A DNA stretch of 27,682 nt from a virus. Made by a program: the position numbers and the translations under genes. The stretch's first letter is position 1. Every line of letters begins with the position of its first letter. Under the pieces are notes generated by a model that was not told the DNA's origin, made no database searches, and saw only the letters and a list, made by a program, of their open reading frames with translations. Where the stretch lies: positions 1 through 27,682 of IMG/VR virus record IMGVR_UViG_3300033064_000176. One strand, given 5' to 3'. This document shows, piece after piece, positions 1-8,734 of this stretch.

Positions 1-284
1 AAACGGCTAGTGCCATTAGTAGAGATGGCTACTTGGTCTGCACCAGGGCTGTAGATGCCGGTGTTGGGGTCGCCAGTGAACTTGAGGCTTGGGGTTGCGG
101 CGGAAGCAAGGGCTAGGGCAGCGTTGCTGCCATTCTCACGCATTAGTGGATAACCACCAGCAAGAGCATTATCATGAACAACAAGGGTGTCTTTGTCAGT
201 GTCAACAGTGACCTCACGAAGAGCACCAGTAAAAGTAGCAGTTTGGGCGGTGGTGCCACCGCGCAGTTGAAGTTGATCAGCCAT
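1..284 (-). CDS. Fibre or tropism-type tail protein, N-terminal part (cut by window edge)
   Basis: The gene starts with ATG at 284-282 and runs off the left edge; 94 codons are visible. Residues 1-40 carry an LRGGTTAQTATFTG stretch followed by EVTVDTDKDTLVVHD. This resembles the short N-terminal module of many cyanophage tail proteins and of the major tropism determinant (Mtd_N-like). It is followed by a TGDPNTGIYSPGADQ segment, typical of phage fibre and spike proteins just before the receptor-binding region. The gene lies 27 bp after the gp17-like fibre, so it probably encodes a second fibre or receptor-binding component. The module assignment rests on remembered motifs. The C-terminal part, which would decide function, is outside the window. 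Confidence 0.75.
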   Translation of the reverse strand, partial: MADQLQLRGGTTAQTATFTGALREVTVDTDKDTLVVHDNALAGGYPLMRENGSNAALALASAATPSLKFTGDPNTGIYSPGADQVAISTNGTSR

Positions 285-311
285 GGTTAGTTACCTAATG
301 AAAAAAGAAAA

Positions 312-1580
312 TCAAACAGAACCAAGTGAAAAGACGCTACATCCTAAGGCGCAAGTAAAACTGCGTCCACCACCACTTTCTCCAGTGAAAAAGTCAAGGG
401 CACAACCAGTAGTTAAGTCCCCTAGGTCCATAATCTTGGAACCAATAGCACCAGCGGTGGTGTTGTAAAGATCTCCAAAGGATTTCGATCCTAAGTTAAG
501 TGCCTGATCAGCCTTAACAATCGCAGCATTGGCTGCTGTGGTTGCCGCAGTAGCAGTAGCAGCTGCCGCATCAGCAGTGACAACAGCTGCACTTGCATTG
601 GTGTTGGCAGTGTTGGACGTACTATTGGCAGTATTGGCCGTGGTAACGGCATTGCTAGCATTGGTACTGGCCGTATTAGCCGTACTAACAGCATTACTTG
701 CGTTGCTGCTGGCCGTGTTAGCGGTACTTACCGCAGAGTTAGCCGAACTAACCGCAGCAGCTGCGGCACTGCTAGCACTGTTGGCCGTAGCCACAGCAGC
801 ACTTGCATTGGTGTCGGCAGTATTAGCCGTAGCAGAAGCAGCATTAGCTACCCCCACAGCATTGCTGGCATTCGTGCTAGCTGTGTTGGCCGTACTGTTG
901 GCAGCATTGGCCGTACTAACAGCCGCAGAGGCGTTGGAACTGGCCGTGTTGGCTGTGCTAACAGCAGTTGAGGCGTTGCTGCTGGCTGTGTTTGCTGTGC
1001 TTACTGCGGCACTGGCACTACTGCTAGCAGCGTTTGCCGTAACCACAGCAGCATTGGCCGTTGTGATGGCCGTACTTGCATTGGCACTAGCTGTGTTAGC
1101 AGTAGTAACAGCATTACTAGCATTGGTGCTAGCGGTGTTAGCCGTGCTGACCGCAGCAGACGCATTGCTGTTGGCTGTGTTGGCCGTACTAATAGCAGCT
1201 GTGGAGTTACTTAAGGCTGTGTTAGCAGTGGCGGTAGCAGAGGTAGCCGTGGTCGTAGCTGTGTTAGCTGCGTTGGTGGTCTCCTGAGCAATGAACAGAA
1301 CCTGATCAAAGTCACTATTCAGATCACTGGCCTTAATGGACGACCCTGGAAAGAAGGTTGCCTGAAGATTGGTATCGTCCGTGCTACGCTTAAGCAGCAC
1401 AGTAGCCCCGTTGGCAGGGGCTGTGACAAACTCAATGGTAGTAGCGTTGGCAAATGAATATGCAGTTTGGAGGGTTCCATTGAGGTAGACATCTACATCA
1501 GTGGTTTCAAGATATGGGAAGGTGATGGAAAACAGCTTATTACTGCCGTTTCCCGAATAGGTATTCTGTGTGGTTGCCAT
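312..1580 (-). CDS. 17: Tail fibre protein, T7 gp17-like N-terminus with long Ala-rich heptad-repeat shaft
   Basis: A 422-residue fibre protein. Residues 1-105 match the T7 gp17 N-terminal tail-attachment domain: an early TYSGNG stretch, then ITFPYLETTDVDVYLNG, then FFPGSSIKASDLNSDF. Residues about 106-357 are a nearly uninterrupted series of seven-residue units such as STANTAS and SNASAAV, often in 14-residue pairs. They form an Ala/Ser/Thr/Asn-rich heptad array best read as a trimeric coiled-coil shaft. Residues 358-422 form a short tip with Gly-rich and Cys-containing segments. The start ATG (1580-1578) lies 21 bp after the gp16-like stop. T7 gp17 is longer (553 residues) and ends in a globular receptor-binding tip. 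Here the tip is small, so adhesion may depend on the next gene. The attachment role is family knowledge; the shaft geometry is inferred. Confidence 0.9.
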   Translation of the reverse strand: MATTQNTYSGNGSNKLFSITFPYLETTDVDVYLNGTLQTAYSFANATTIEFVTAPANGATVLLKRSTDDTNLQATFFPGSSIKASDLNSDFDQVLFIAQETTNAANTATTTATSATATANTALSNSTAAISTANTANSNASAAVSTANTASTNASNAVTTANTASANASTAITTANAAVVTANAASSSASAAVSTANTASSNASTAVSTANTASSNASAAVSTANAANSTANTASTNASNAVGVANAASATANTADTNASAAVATANSASSAAAAAVSSANSAVSTANTASSNASNAVSTANTASTNASNAVTTANTANSTSNTANTNASAAVVTADAAAATATAATTAANAAIVKADQALNLGSKSFGDLYNTTAGAIGSKIMDLGDLTTGCALDFFTGESGGGRSFTCALGCSVFSLGSV

Positions 1581-1601
1581 AGCTAAGAACTCATGTGATT
1601 G

Positions 1602-4600
1602 TTACTGTTTAGCAAACTGCTTGAGTTGCTCAAGGTTGGATGGACGGAAGTCCCCTTGGTAGGCTCTGATCTCCTGGTCTCTGGTTTGGAATACCTGAGC
1701 ACGATAGGTAGGATCCTCTTGGAACAGGACTGCCAAGGCTTGATTCTTGTAAGCAGACACAAACTCTTTCACTTTTTTGATGTGAGGAGGTGCATCTTCT
1801 TTCTCTCCAAGGACCATTTCAGAAGTAATGGGACGACCTTTCCACTGCTTTGCCATGGCTTGCCATGCCTTATCATGGAATAGGGTATCCAGTTTCTTGT
1901 TCAGACCACTCTTAAAAAGAAGTTGTGCAAGTCTTTCGCGTTGTTCTGGTTCAAGTTGGATGCCATTCTGACCAGTCTTCAAGATCGCATTTGACGGAAA
2001 CTTGATGTCAGTCATTGTCTTAACAACAAAGTTGTCATTGACATCATACAAACGGATAGGGGAAACAGCATTCCAAACACCACCACCGATGCTATTCAGT
2101 TTCTGACCTGTGATCCAACTGGTAACAGAAGGGACATCTTTGCCATAACCAGGCAACGCTGCAACCAAGACCCGATCAAGTTCACTACGGGTTTCCTTAA
2201 GGTACGGTTCCAGGGAATTAGATAATGCCCTGCGAGCACCAGCATAGGGAAGGAAGTTGTTAGTCGTATTCCAAGCAAGGTTCATCATGCCTGGATCGTT
2301 CATATTCTTTGGATCCAGCAGTTGACCAATGGATGAAAGACCAGCAAGAAAGCTCTTGTCTGTGTAGCCAGCAGTGATTGAATACGCCAGCTGCCTCATG
2401 ATGTTACTAGCAGCATCAGCACCACCAATCTTCACCAACCTCATTGCATCAGCAACAATGCTGAGCATACTGTTGACGGGTTCCAGTGCTGCGTAAGATA
2501 CCCACTTGTTACCAATCTTAATGGACATAGCAGGTCGTCCTTCCTCTTTCCATGCTTGGCGTTCCAACTTATCATAAGGGACATTGCCAGTGATGTCAGT
2601 CATCATGGCCATAGTGACCATGCTACCAACCAACATAGCACCGGTTGCTTGCCGTCCCTTGATCTCTGCCACAAGAAGGAGGTCACCACTTTTTTCAGCA
2701 GCTTCCAGCGTATCTCCAAGGCTCCTCATGACCTTATGGATACCAGGCACATGTTCCAGACCATAGCCAAGAAGGTTGGCAGGGGTACGAACAAAGGGGA
2801 TGAAGAGTTTCCCCACACCACCAGGAGACTGATCAATGGCATTAGCAATGGTGCTAATGAATGACCCTGGATCCTGTTGGAAGGTGATGCGTTCAGCATA
2901 GGCAAGCAGGTCTGGATCATTGATACGACCTGTTTGTGGATCAATGCCTTTTGAATACTGCTTGAGATACATATCAAACAAATCTTTCTCCGAAGCTTCA
3001 TCCACGCTGTGAAGCTTGGCTTCATACATTGCCTTACTGTTCATCCGATACCGAGCAGCCAAGGACTTGAAGAAGTCATCGCCTGCCATCAGGGAACGGC
3101 TGGGCCAGCTAAGCCATGGGTTGTTCTGGAAGTTGTAGCTGTTTTCAAGGAATCCAGCAGCCATCTTTTCCGAATCGGTCCTAGCTGCTAGGTTCATTTG
3201 TTCCAGCATGGCCCTGGTTTCAAAATCATCAACAACAAACTTATGGTTGAAGTTGACAGAATCACCAGTCTTCAAGGTGGTAAGTGCTACCTTCCAGGCA
3301 TCTTGGAAGCCGGTAACAATGCCATGCATACCAGCAACAGCAGAAGCTTTGACAGCCTTATCACCAACAACAAACGCTGAGAAGGGACGTTCAATCAGTG
3401 AGTAGGTGTTACCAAAAATGTTGCGAAGGTGAGTGATGGGACCAGACAGCATTGACTGGTACATCCCATTGATTGCTTGTTTGAATCCGATGCTACGAGC
3501 ATTCCCCCAGAACGTGACCATTTTGGTTGGATCACCACCAGCAAGAACCATAGCCCGAATCATGGCATCAAGTTCGTCTGCTGCTTTTGGATCGCTGGAG
3601 CGTTGTAGCCTCTTGATGCGTAGTGCCCAATCACGAATCTCTTTGGTGGTGAGTTCATTCTTAGCAGCACCCTTTGCTTCATCAAGAACATCATCCCCAA
3701 GACCAACAACCCTTTGGAAGATCTGAAGGGTACTACCAGTCTTGTAGGCTGTGTATTTGTGGAAATCAAGGAGGGTAACCATACGATCAACCAACCGATC
3801 AATGCTGTTACCAGGCAGTTGTCCTGCTTCTCGCAAAGCAACGGCATTGGTAGCAAGATCATTGATCTGTAATGCCGTATCACGAATCAGGGCCTTGGTG
3901 ACAAGGATACCCTTCTTTGATAGCAGCCGACCTGTGGTGTTCTCAGGGTCAATGAGTTCTGCCTGCTTCATCATGCTGAGCATGTTCTGCTCATTGATGT
4001 CACCACCAAGGGCAGATCGGAAGTTATCAAGCTCTTCAGCAGCAGACCTGATAATACCATCAACCGAATCACGAGCAGCAGCAGCAGCTTGTTGAAGATC
4101 AAATCGGCTACTGATGTTGCGAACTACTTCTTGTGCGTTACCGGTGATGTTTTGGATGCGATACTGAGCATCCGTCATCATGTGGGTAGCACCCCTCACA
4201 GCAGCAGTTGGCATCGTATCACCAAACCCACCAATCTTCCCAGTGTTACCACTGAAGGATTCATGTTGATCAGCAATCGCTCTGACTGGATCTCCTTCCT
4301 TCACGTTTGCCGAAGCATCCTGTGGGAGGTGTGACTTGGCATCACCAGGATCATACCCATTGACAATACGCTCATCAAGTTCTGCTTGATTCATGCGAAC
4401 GTCAGAAAGGGCTTCACGGACAGCAATGACCTGTGGATCCGTATCAGAAAGGTTTGCAGCGCGGTAGGCTTCTTCCTGACTGATCAGGCGAGACTCCATC
4501 TTGCTGAGTTCTTCAATTTCCAGCTGATGAACCTCACCCCAACGAGTTGCTTCTTTTGTCACATCAGAGGAATAGGCTTTGTCAGCAGCCTTCATTGCTG

Positions 4601-5513
4601 TGTTGCTGGCTGTTAGTCCTTGGACCAGAGCCTCTTCTTTGGTGGCTCCAGCCTTCAAGGCTGCCTGTGCTGCCTTACGACCAAACATCATCCATACCAA
4701 ACCATCACTGACAGAGTTAAAAACTCCACCCTCAAGGGTTCCTTTGATCTTTGCAGTGAAGACATCATCATTCCGATCAGTGGCAAGACCAAATAGGAAT
4801 GAGTTGTGAAGGGGGTTGTCTTCTGGTACGAGGTTTTGAACCATTTCCGAGAAGTTACCATCCGTTGGTTTGGTGAGGATGAAGTCTGCCACAGCCCCTG
4901 GAACAAGTCCAGAAGCCACTGCACCACGTACTCCAACGCCTTTGGTACCCAGCTGCACAAACGCCTTCGGAAGGGCCTTGCTGGCCGCCCTGGTGAGGAC
5001 TATGAGCTGCCCTAGTTTGGCTGCGGTTTGACCAAGTTGTGTCTTAGGCTTATCCACACCAAAAGAATAAGCAGCAGCCGTGTAACGATTGTTCCAAGGA
5101 TCCTCAGTAGGAGCCACGGGTTTTCCAACAACCTTGGATGCACCTACCTTCAGAATGTCTCCAACAAGATCAGCCGTGTTAAGGGTGTCTTCGGCTATGC
5201 CAACAAGCGATGTGGCTGAGACCCTATTCTGTTCAGTGATTGCTTCTGATACACCTTTGAGTCCTAAGGCATCAGCAGCCATTTTAATTGGCTTTGTGAT
5301 AGGATTCACTGCCTCAATAATGCTCTTACCAACCACACCCTTGCCAAGGTCAGCTACTGCTTTGATTGGGTTAACACTTTTTGGGGTGTTCAGCTTTTGC
5401 TGTGCCTGTTGTTCAACAACTGCTTGTTGGGCTGCTTGTTCCTTTTCGTAAGTGTCGTTGGTGTAGTATGGATCCAGAGGTCCAGGTCCCACAGGACCAG
5501 AGAATTGTGGCAT
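1602..5513 (-). CDS. 16: Large internal virion (ejection core) protein, T7 gp16-like
   Basis: This 1303-residue protein matches T7 gp16 (1318 residues) in size and position, directly before the fibre gene. In T7-like phages this core protein is ejected first and helps form a channel across the cell envelope for DNA entry. Visible features are an Ala/Gln-rich N-terminal helix, long polar helical segments, a central region with MLSGPITHLRNIFGN, and FIPFVRTPANLLGYGLEHVPG-like sequence, a pattern I recognise from gp16-type proteins. A hydrophobic Met/Ala-rich stretch lies near residues 950-975. The T7 gp16 N-terminal transglycosylase domain is absent; it is found in the preceding gene instead. 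I chose ATG at 5513-5511. The frame also allows a TTG at 5537, which lacks a better ribosome site. A hairpin lies just upstream (5549-5578). Confidence 0.87.
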   Translation of the reverse strand: MPQFSGPVGPGPLDPYYTNDTYEKEQAAQQAVVEQQAQQKLNTPKSVNPIKAVADLGKGVVGKSIIEAVNPITKPIKMAADALGLKGVSEAITEQNRVSATSLVGIAEDTLNTADLVGDILKVGASKVVGKPVAPTEDPWNNRYTAAAYSFGVDKPKTQLGQTAAKLGQLIVLTRAASKALPKAFVQLGTKGVGVRGAVASGLVPGAVADFILTKPTDGNFSEMVQNLVPEDNPLHNSFLFGLATDRNDDVFTAKIKGTLEGGVFNSVSDGLVWMMFGRKAAQAALKAGATKEEALVQGLTASNTAMKAADKAYSSDVTKEATRWGEVHQLEIEELSKMESRLISQEEAYRAANLSDTDPQVIAVREALSDVRMNQAELDERIVNGYDPGDAKSHLPQDASANVKEGDPVRAIADQHESFSGNTGKIGGFGDTMPTAAVRGATHMMTDAQYRIQNITGNAQEVVRNISSRFDLQQAAAAARDSVDGIIRSAAEELDNFRSALGGDINEQNMLSMMKQAELIDPENTTGRLLSKKGILVTKALIRDTALQINDLATNAVALREAGQLPGNSIDRLVDRMVTLLDFHKYTAYKTGSTLQIFQRVVGLGDDVLDEAKGAAKNELTTKEIRDWALRIKRLQRSSDPKAADELDAMIRAMVLAGGDPTKMVTFWGNARSIGFKQAINGMYQSMLSGPITHLRNIFGNTYSLIERPFSAFVVGDKAVKASAVAGMHGIVTGFQDAWKVALTTLKTGDSVNFNHKFVVDDFETRAMLEQMNLAARTDSEKMAAGFLENSYNFQNNPWLSWPSRSLMAGDDFFKSLAARYRMNSKAMYEAKLHSVDEASEKDLFDMYLKQYSKGIDPQTGRINDPDLLAYAERITFQQDPGSFISTIANAIDQSPGGVGKLFIPFVRTPANLLGYGLEHVPGIHKVMRSLGDTLEAAEKSGDLLLVAEIKGRQATGAMLVGSMVTMAMMTDITGNVPYDKLERQAWKEEGRPAMSIKIGNKWVSYAALEPVNSMLSIVADAMRLVKIGGADAASNIMRQLAYSITAGYTDKSFLAGLSSIGQLLDPKNMNDPGMMNLAWNTTNNFLPYAGARRALSNSLEPYLKETRSELDRVLVAALPGYGKDVPSVTSWITGQKLNSIGGGVWNAVSPIRLYDVNDNFVVKTMTDIKFPSNAILKTGQNGIQLEPEQRERLAQLLFKSGLNKKLDTLFHDKAWQAMAKQWKGRPITSEMVLGEKEDAPPHIKKVKEFVSAYKNQALAVLFQEDPTYRAQVFQTRDQEIRAYQGDFRPSNLEQLKQFAKQ

Positions 5514-5548
5514 GGTAGTTGTGAGCCCGCAGGCCAAAGAAAGGGAAG

Positions 5549-5578
5549 AAAAGGAAACCAGCGCACCAGTTTCCTTTT
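5549..5578 (-). terminator. Terminator-like hairpin between gp15-like and gp16-like genes
   Basis: In the 70-bp gap between the gp15-like stop and the gp16-like ATG there is a perfect 10-bp inverted repeat, AAAAGGAAAC (5549-5558) and GTTTCCTTTT (5569-5578), with a 10-nt loop. On the minus strand the stem is followed by a pyrimidine-rich run, CTTCCCTTTCTTT. It could act as a partial terminator or as an RNA-processing or mRNA-stability element lowering gp16 expression relative to gp15. On the plus strand the stem also ends in T-rich sequence, so it could work in both directions. The stem is A-T rich, so termination is probably incomplete. The structure is visible; the function is inferred. Confidence 0.55.
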
Positions 5579-5583
5579 GTTAA

Positions 5584-8148
5584 TCAAAGTTCACGTTTCA
5601 GTTCCGCATAGGCCCTACGAGCCTCGGGAAGGTATTGGCGATGAGTACCGCTGCGAAAAACACTCCAAGCATTAAGGCCTTGGGAAGCCAAAATCATCTT
5701 CATACCACGAGCATTGACATTGGGATCTTTGAGTTGCTCATAATCCTTAATACCAAGTGCTCGGGCCCGTTCAGGTCCAAGCTTATCAATCATATTGATT
5801 TGCCAAAGACCAAACGAATTGTCACCAGTGCTTCGGTTTGGATTGTGTGCACCAGGACGACCACCAGATTCACCAAGAGCAATAGCAGCCATCACGATAG
5901 CTTTCTCAGGATCAAGACCTTGCGACATTCCAAGACGGATCAGATCTTTGGTGCTGGTAGTTGGACCATCTTTCACAGAAACCGGAGCACCACCACCTTG
6001 CATCCTTGTTGCACGATTCTGTGCCTCCACAATCCGTTGCAAGTTCAACATCTGTTGCAGGTAGTTCCCGCCAGAAGCATTAAGACGTTGGGTCGCCCAT
6101 GGTGCTACCGCTGCGTACTGCGCTTGTTGTTTGGCTTGTGGACTATTTTGGATTGGGGTAGGATCAATGCCTAGGTGCTGTGCTTGTTGTGTTAACAGGC
6201 TTACGGCACCACCAGTAGTAGTATCAGCAAACTGCTGTGCCCTACGGGTAAGGGGTTGGTTGTTGGTAAACCGATTGATGTTATCAGTTATCTCTTCCTT
6301 GCTGAGCAACACAGAACTACCAGAGTTCATGCTTCTCAGTTGGATGGTTCTTGGATTGAATCCAGAAGCCTCTATGACGGATCCTTTGAGGGCACTTTTA
6401 ATGCGATTAGGAGTCAAAGCTGGATTTGTACTAATAGGTTTAGTAGTCCAAGATCCTTCAGCTTTATTGTATGTGAAATAGTTACCGATGGTTCGTGGCA
6501 ACTCATTAAGAACAAATTGATTGATGTCATTATCATCAGGAGTCTGCCCCTTAGCAAGTTGGGATTTTCTCCAAAGATAAACATTCCTAACCAAATCATT
6601 AGTTATCTGTTCAACGTGAAGGACGTTTGTTTCAGGAAGATTAAACGGATTAAGAGTAATAGCACCAGCTTCTTTCAACTTAGCCTTAACCGCATCAGAA
6701 ATACTAGAACCAAACTGTTTCTTAAATGCTCCTTCATCTGAAGTCGTAGCAGACACACCAAGTTCTCTTCCCATCTCCTGAGAGAGTTTTCCAGATTGAA
6801 CATCTCTGTTCAACTGTTCTTGGGTAGGACGTTTGCCTTGGGCAATGCCTTCTCGGTACTGACGATACAGTGTGTAATCAATGTTGATTGGATCAGACAG
6901 GATCTGTGTGCGGTACTTCAAAGCCTCTGAGCTGCCCTTGTCGGCCAAGGTACCCAACACACTGATGGTTTGCTTACGTAGGTTCTGGAGGTCTCCAGGA
7001 GACATGGTAGCGTCTTGCTGTGCCTTCGTTAGGATTCCCCACGCTTGCTCAGCTTGTTTGCCCATCTCCCTTTCAGCCTTGGCTGCTTGCTGCTCAACAC
7101 GACCTTCAATGACATCAATGACCTTACTGAACTCTTCAGGATAAGCAGCACCCAATGTGATGCTGTTAGGATCATTGGCAATCTTCCTAACCTGAAGAAG
7201 TTTGGCTACTTGTGCTTTGGCAGTCATTTCATCCAAAGAAGAGATGGAGGCAAGGGCTTCCCTCATTACCAAATCATTAGCAGCACCTTTGCTAAGATCA
7301 CCTTTGATTACCAGATCACTGACATTTCGTTGGTATGATTCAGACATACCAGAAACATCCAAGTTGCTGTTGTTGAACTCACTACGAATGAATCCACTCG
7401 TATCAGAGATGGCAGTTTCCTTTGCCTTCCTTACTTCCGAAGAGAGTTTGTTAGCAAACATCTGACCCTTCACCGCCTGAATGCTGGGGGCAAGATGCTC
7501 AGCAAGGATGGTAGGGTTAATGCGACCGATGTTGCTTTGACCAATTAACCTTTGTTGGCCAAATTCAAGAGCAGCTTGGATTTCCAATGGGGTGCTTGCT
7601 TCTGCTGGAGAAATCATCCTACCATCAGCAGTAGGAATCACCTTGTCCTTGGTGTTCTCCATCCAGGTCATGAAGAATGCTTGGGAATCAGTGGCTGCTT
7701 GTTTGGCCATACCAACGGCCTGACCGTAGGAACGCCAGCCAGAGATTGCTTTGCTTTCTGCCTTGAACTGTTGGGACACATCAAGGCTGCCAGCATCTGC
7801 CAGATCCTTAGCAACCTGACCATCAACCTCAGCCGCAGTCCTTAGCAAGCTCACATTAACTTGGTTTTGCTGTGTCTGTTCTGGCGTAGGTGTCCTGACC
7901 CCATTCAAAACATCAGCAACACCTAGGTTGTATTCTTCTTCGTTTTTCTTCTTGGCTTTGTCGGTAAGGAAAGATGTTAGGGTGTTACTGAACTGGGAAA
8001 AGGCAGTAAGATCCTGTTCTGATTGTTGCAGCATCTGCCGCGACGGATCAAAAGGCGTAACAGCAACCTGCCGTGGGGCAAAGCTTGGTGCTGTTGTGGA
8101 ACCAGACAGACCAATTTGCTGGCCAGCGGAGTCATAAGTAATGGCCAT
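5584..8148 (-). CDS. 15: Internal virion protein, T7 gp15-like, with C-terminal lytic transglycosylase domain
   Basis: This 854-residue protein sits between the gp14-like and gp16-like genes, so by position it matches T7 gp15 (747 residues), a component of the ejectable core. The first ~700 residues are polar, Gln/Ala-rich and mostly helical in character, with no domain I can name. The last ~120 residues form a lysozyme-like transglycosylase (SLT) domain: IALGESGG with probable catalytic Glu760, then SFGLWQIN at about 778-785, and near the end AWSVFRSGTHRQYL, a typical SLT closing motif. This domain should open peptidoglycan during DNA entry. In T7 it is at the N-terminus of gp16, so either a domain shuffle or a shifted gene boundary has occurred. 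The start ATG lies 2 bp after the gp14-like stop (TAACCATG). Confidence 0.87.
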   Translation of the reverse strand: MAITYDSAGQQIGLSGSTTAPSFAPRQVAVTPFDPSRQMLQQSEQDLTAFSQFSNTLTSFLTDKAKKKNEEEYNLGVADVLNGVRTPTPEQTQQNQVNVSLLRTAAEVDGQVAKDLADAGSLDVSQQFKAESKAISGWRSYGQAVGMAKQAATDSQAFFMTWMENTKDKVIPTADGRMISPAEASTPLEIQAALEFGQQRLIGQSNIGRINPTILAEHLAPSIQAVKGQMFANKLSSEVRKAKETAISDTSGFIRSEFNNSNLDVSGMSESYQRNVSDLVIKGDLSKGAANDLVMREALASISSLDEMTAKAQVAKLLQVRKIANDPNSITLGAAYPEEFSKVIDVIEGRVEQQAAKAEREMGKQAEQAWGILTKAQQDATMSPGDLQNLRKQTISVLGTLADKGSSEALKYRTQILSDPINIDYTLYRQYREGIAQGKRPTQEQLNRDVQSGKLSQEMGRELGVSATTSDEGAFKKQFGSSISDAVKAKLKEAGAITLNPFNLPETNVLHVEQITNDLVRNVYLWRKSQLAKGQTPDDNDINQFVLNELPRTIGNYFTYNKAEGSWTTKPISTNPALTPNRIKSALKGSVIEASGFNPRTIQLRSMNSGSSVLLSKEEITDNINRFTNNQPLTRRAQQFADTTTGGAVSLLTQQAQHLGIDPTPIQNSPQAKQQAQYAAVAPWATQRLNASGGNYLQQMLNLQRIVEAQNRATRMQGGGAPVSVKDGPTTSTKDLIRLGMSQGLDPEKAIVMAAIALGESGGRPGAHNPNRSTGDNSFGLWQINMIDKLGPERARALGIKDYEQLKDPNVNARGMKMILASQGLNAWSVFRSGTHRQYLPEARRAYAELKREL

Positions 8149-8150
8149 GG

Positions 8151-8732
8151 TTATGTAGTTGCTTTTGGTGCTTTCAAACTAGTGTAGGTTCCAAATCCAG
8201 ACAACGCAGCCCCACCAAGACCAAGAGCCAAAGACCCAGCACTTGGAGCAGCAAGACGGTTGGCTGCGGCCTGATTGATGTTGCTGGTTGCTGCTGCATT
8301 AACACCAACCTGCTGATCAAAGATGCTTTCCATACCAAACCCATAGTCCTGTTGGGCATAGGCCAGGTTCAAACCAAGGTTAGCAAGATCCTTGCCTTCT
8401 GTGCGTTGAGCATCACTCAGGAGGCCCCCTACGCTCTGTCCGGTACGACCTGAGGCCAGGACTGTGCCTTGGGACTGAAGACGCTGTGAGAGGAGCTGCT
8501 CGGCCTTCTGGGAGGCCTGGTCATATTCGCCCTTGAGTTTGAGCTGTGTCTGCTGGTAGGCCTTGTTGGCTGCCAGTTGGTTCTGACTGAGTTGGGCCTC
8601 ATAAGCCTGTCGTTGTTGCTGATAAGCCTGTTCGGAGGCTGCGGCTGCTGCGCCTTGGGATTGGTAGCTTGCAATGGATTGCACTGCCCCCATCGCAAAC
8701 GTAGCAATACCCATTACAATAGGTGTGCACAT
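8151..8732 (-). CDS. 14: Internal virion protein, T7 gp14-like
   Basis: A 193-residue protein in the gp14 position. It begins with MCTPIVMGIATFAMGAVQSI, a hydrophobic N-terminal helix like that of T7 gp14, which sits in the ejection core and inserts into the outer membrane. Residues about 30-85 are a Gln/Ala-rich helix (repeated AYQQQ, YEAQLSQNQ), probably coiled coil. A GRTGQSVGGLLSD segment and a Gly/Ala-rich C-terminal helix (GSLALGLGGAALSG) follow. T7 gp14 is similar in length (196 residues). The ATG follows the gp13-like stop by 2 bp (TAGCCATG). The gene assignment relies on position, length and the N-terminal pattern; no catalytic motif is expected. Confidence 0.85.
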   Translation of the reverse strand: MCTPIVMGIATFAMGAVQSIASYQSQGAAAAASEQAYQQQRQAYEAQLSQNQLAANKAYQQTQLKLKGEYDQASQKAEQLLSQRLQSQGTVLASGRTGQSVGGLLSDAQRTEGKDLANLGLNLAYAQQDYGFGMESIFDQQVGVNAAATSNINQAAANRLAAPSAGSLALGLGGAALSGFGTYTSLKAPKATT

Positions 8733-8734
8733 GG

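Noticed and set aside
529-1287. Long plus-strand open frame of 252 codons antisense to the fibre gene, rich in Ala, Leu and Val
   Set aside because: It mirrors the heptad-repeat DNA of the fibre shaft; repetitive Ala/Ser/Thr/Asn codons lack stops on the reverse strand. No other gene lies on the plus strand and the predicted protein is pure low-complexity hydrophobic sequence.
5514-5537. TTG at 5537 as start of the gp16-like protein
   Set aside because: It adds eight residues inside the region downstream of the hairpin with no ribosome site; ATG at 5513 is simpler.
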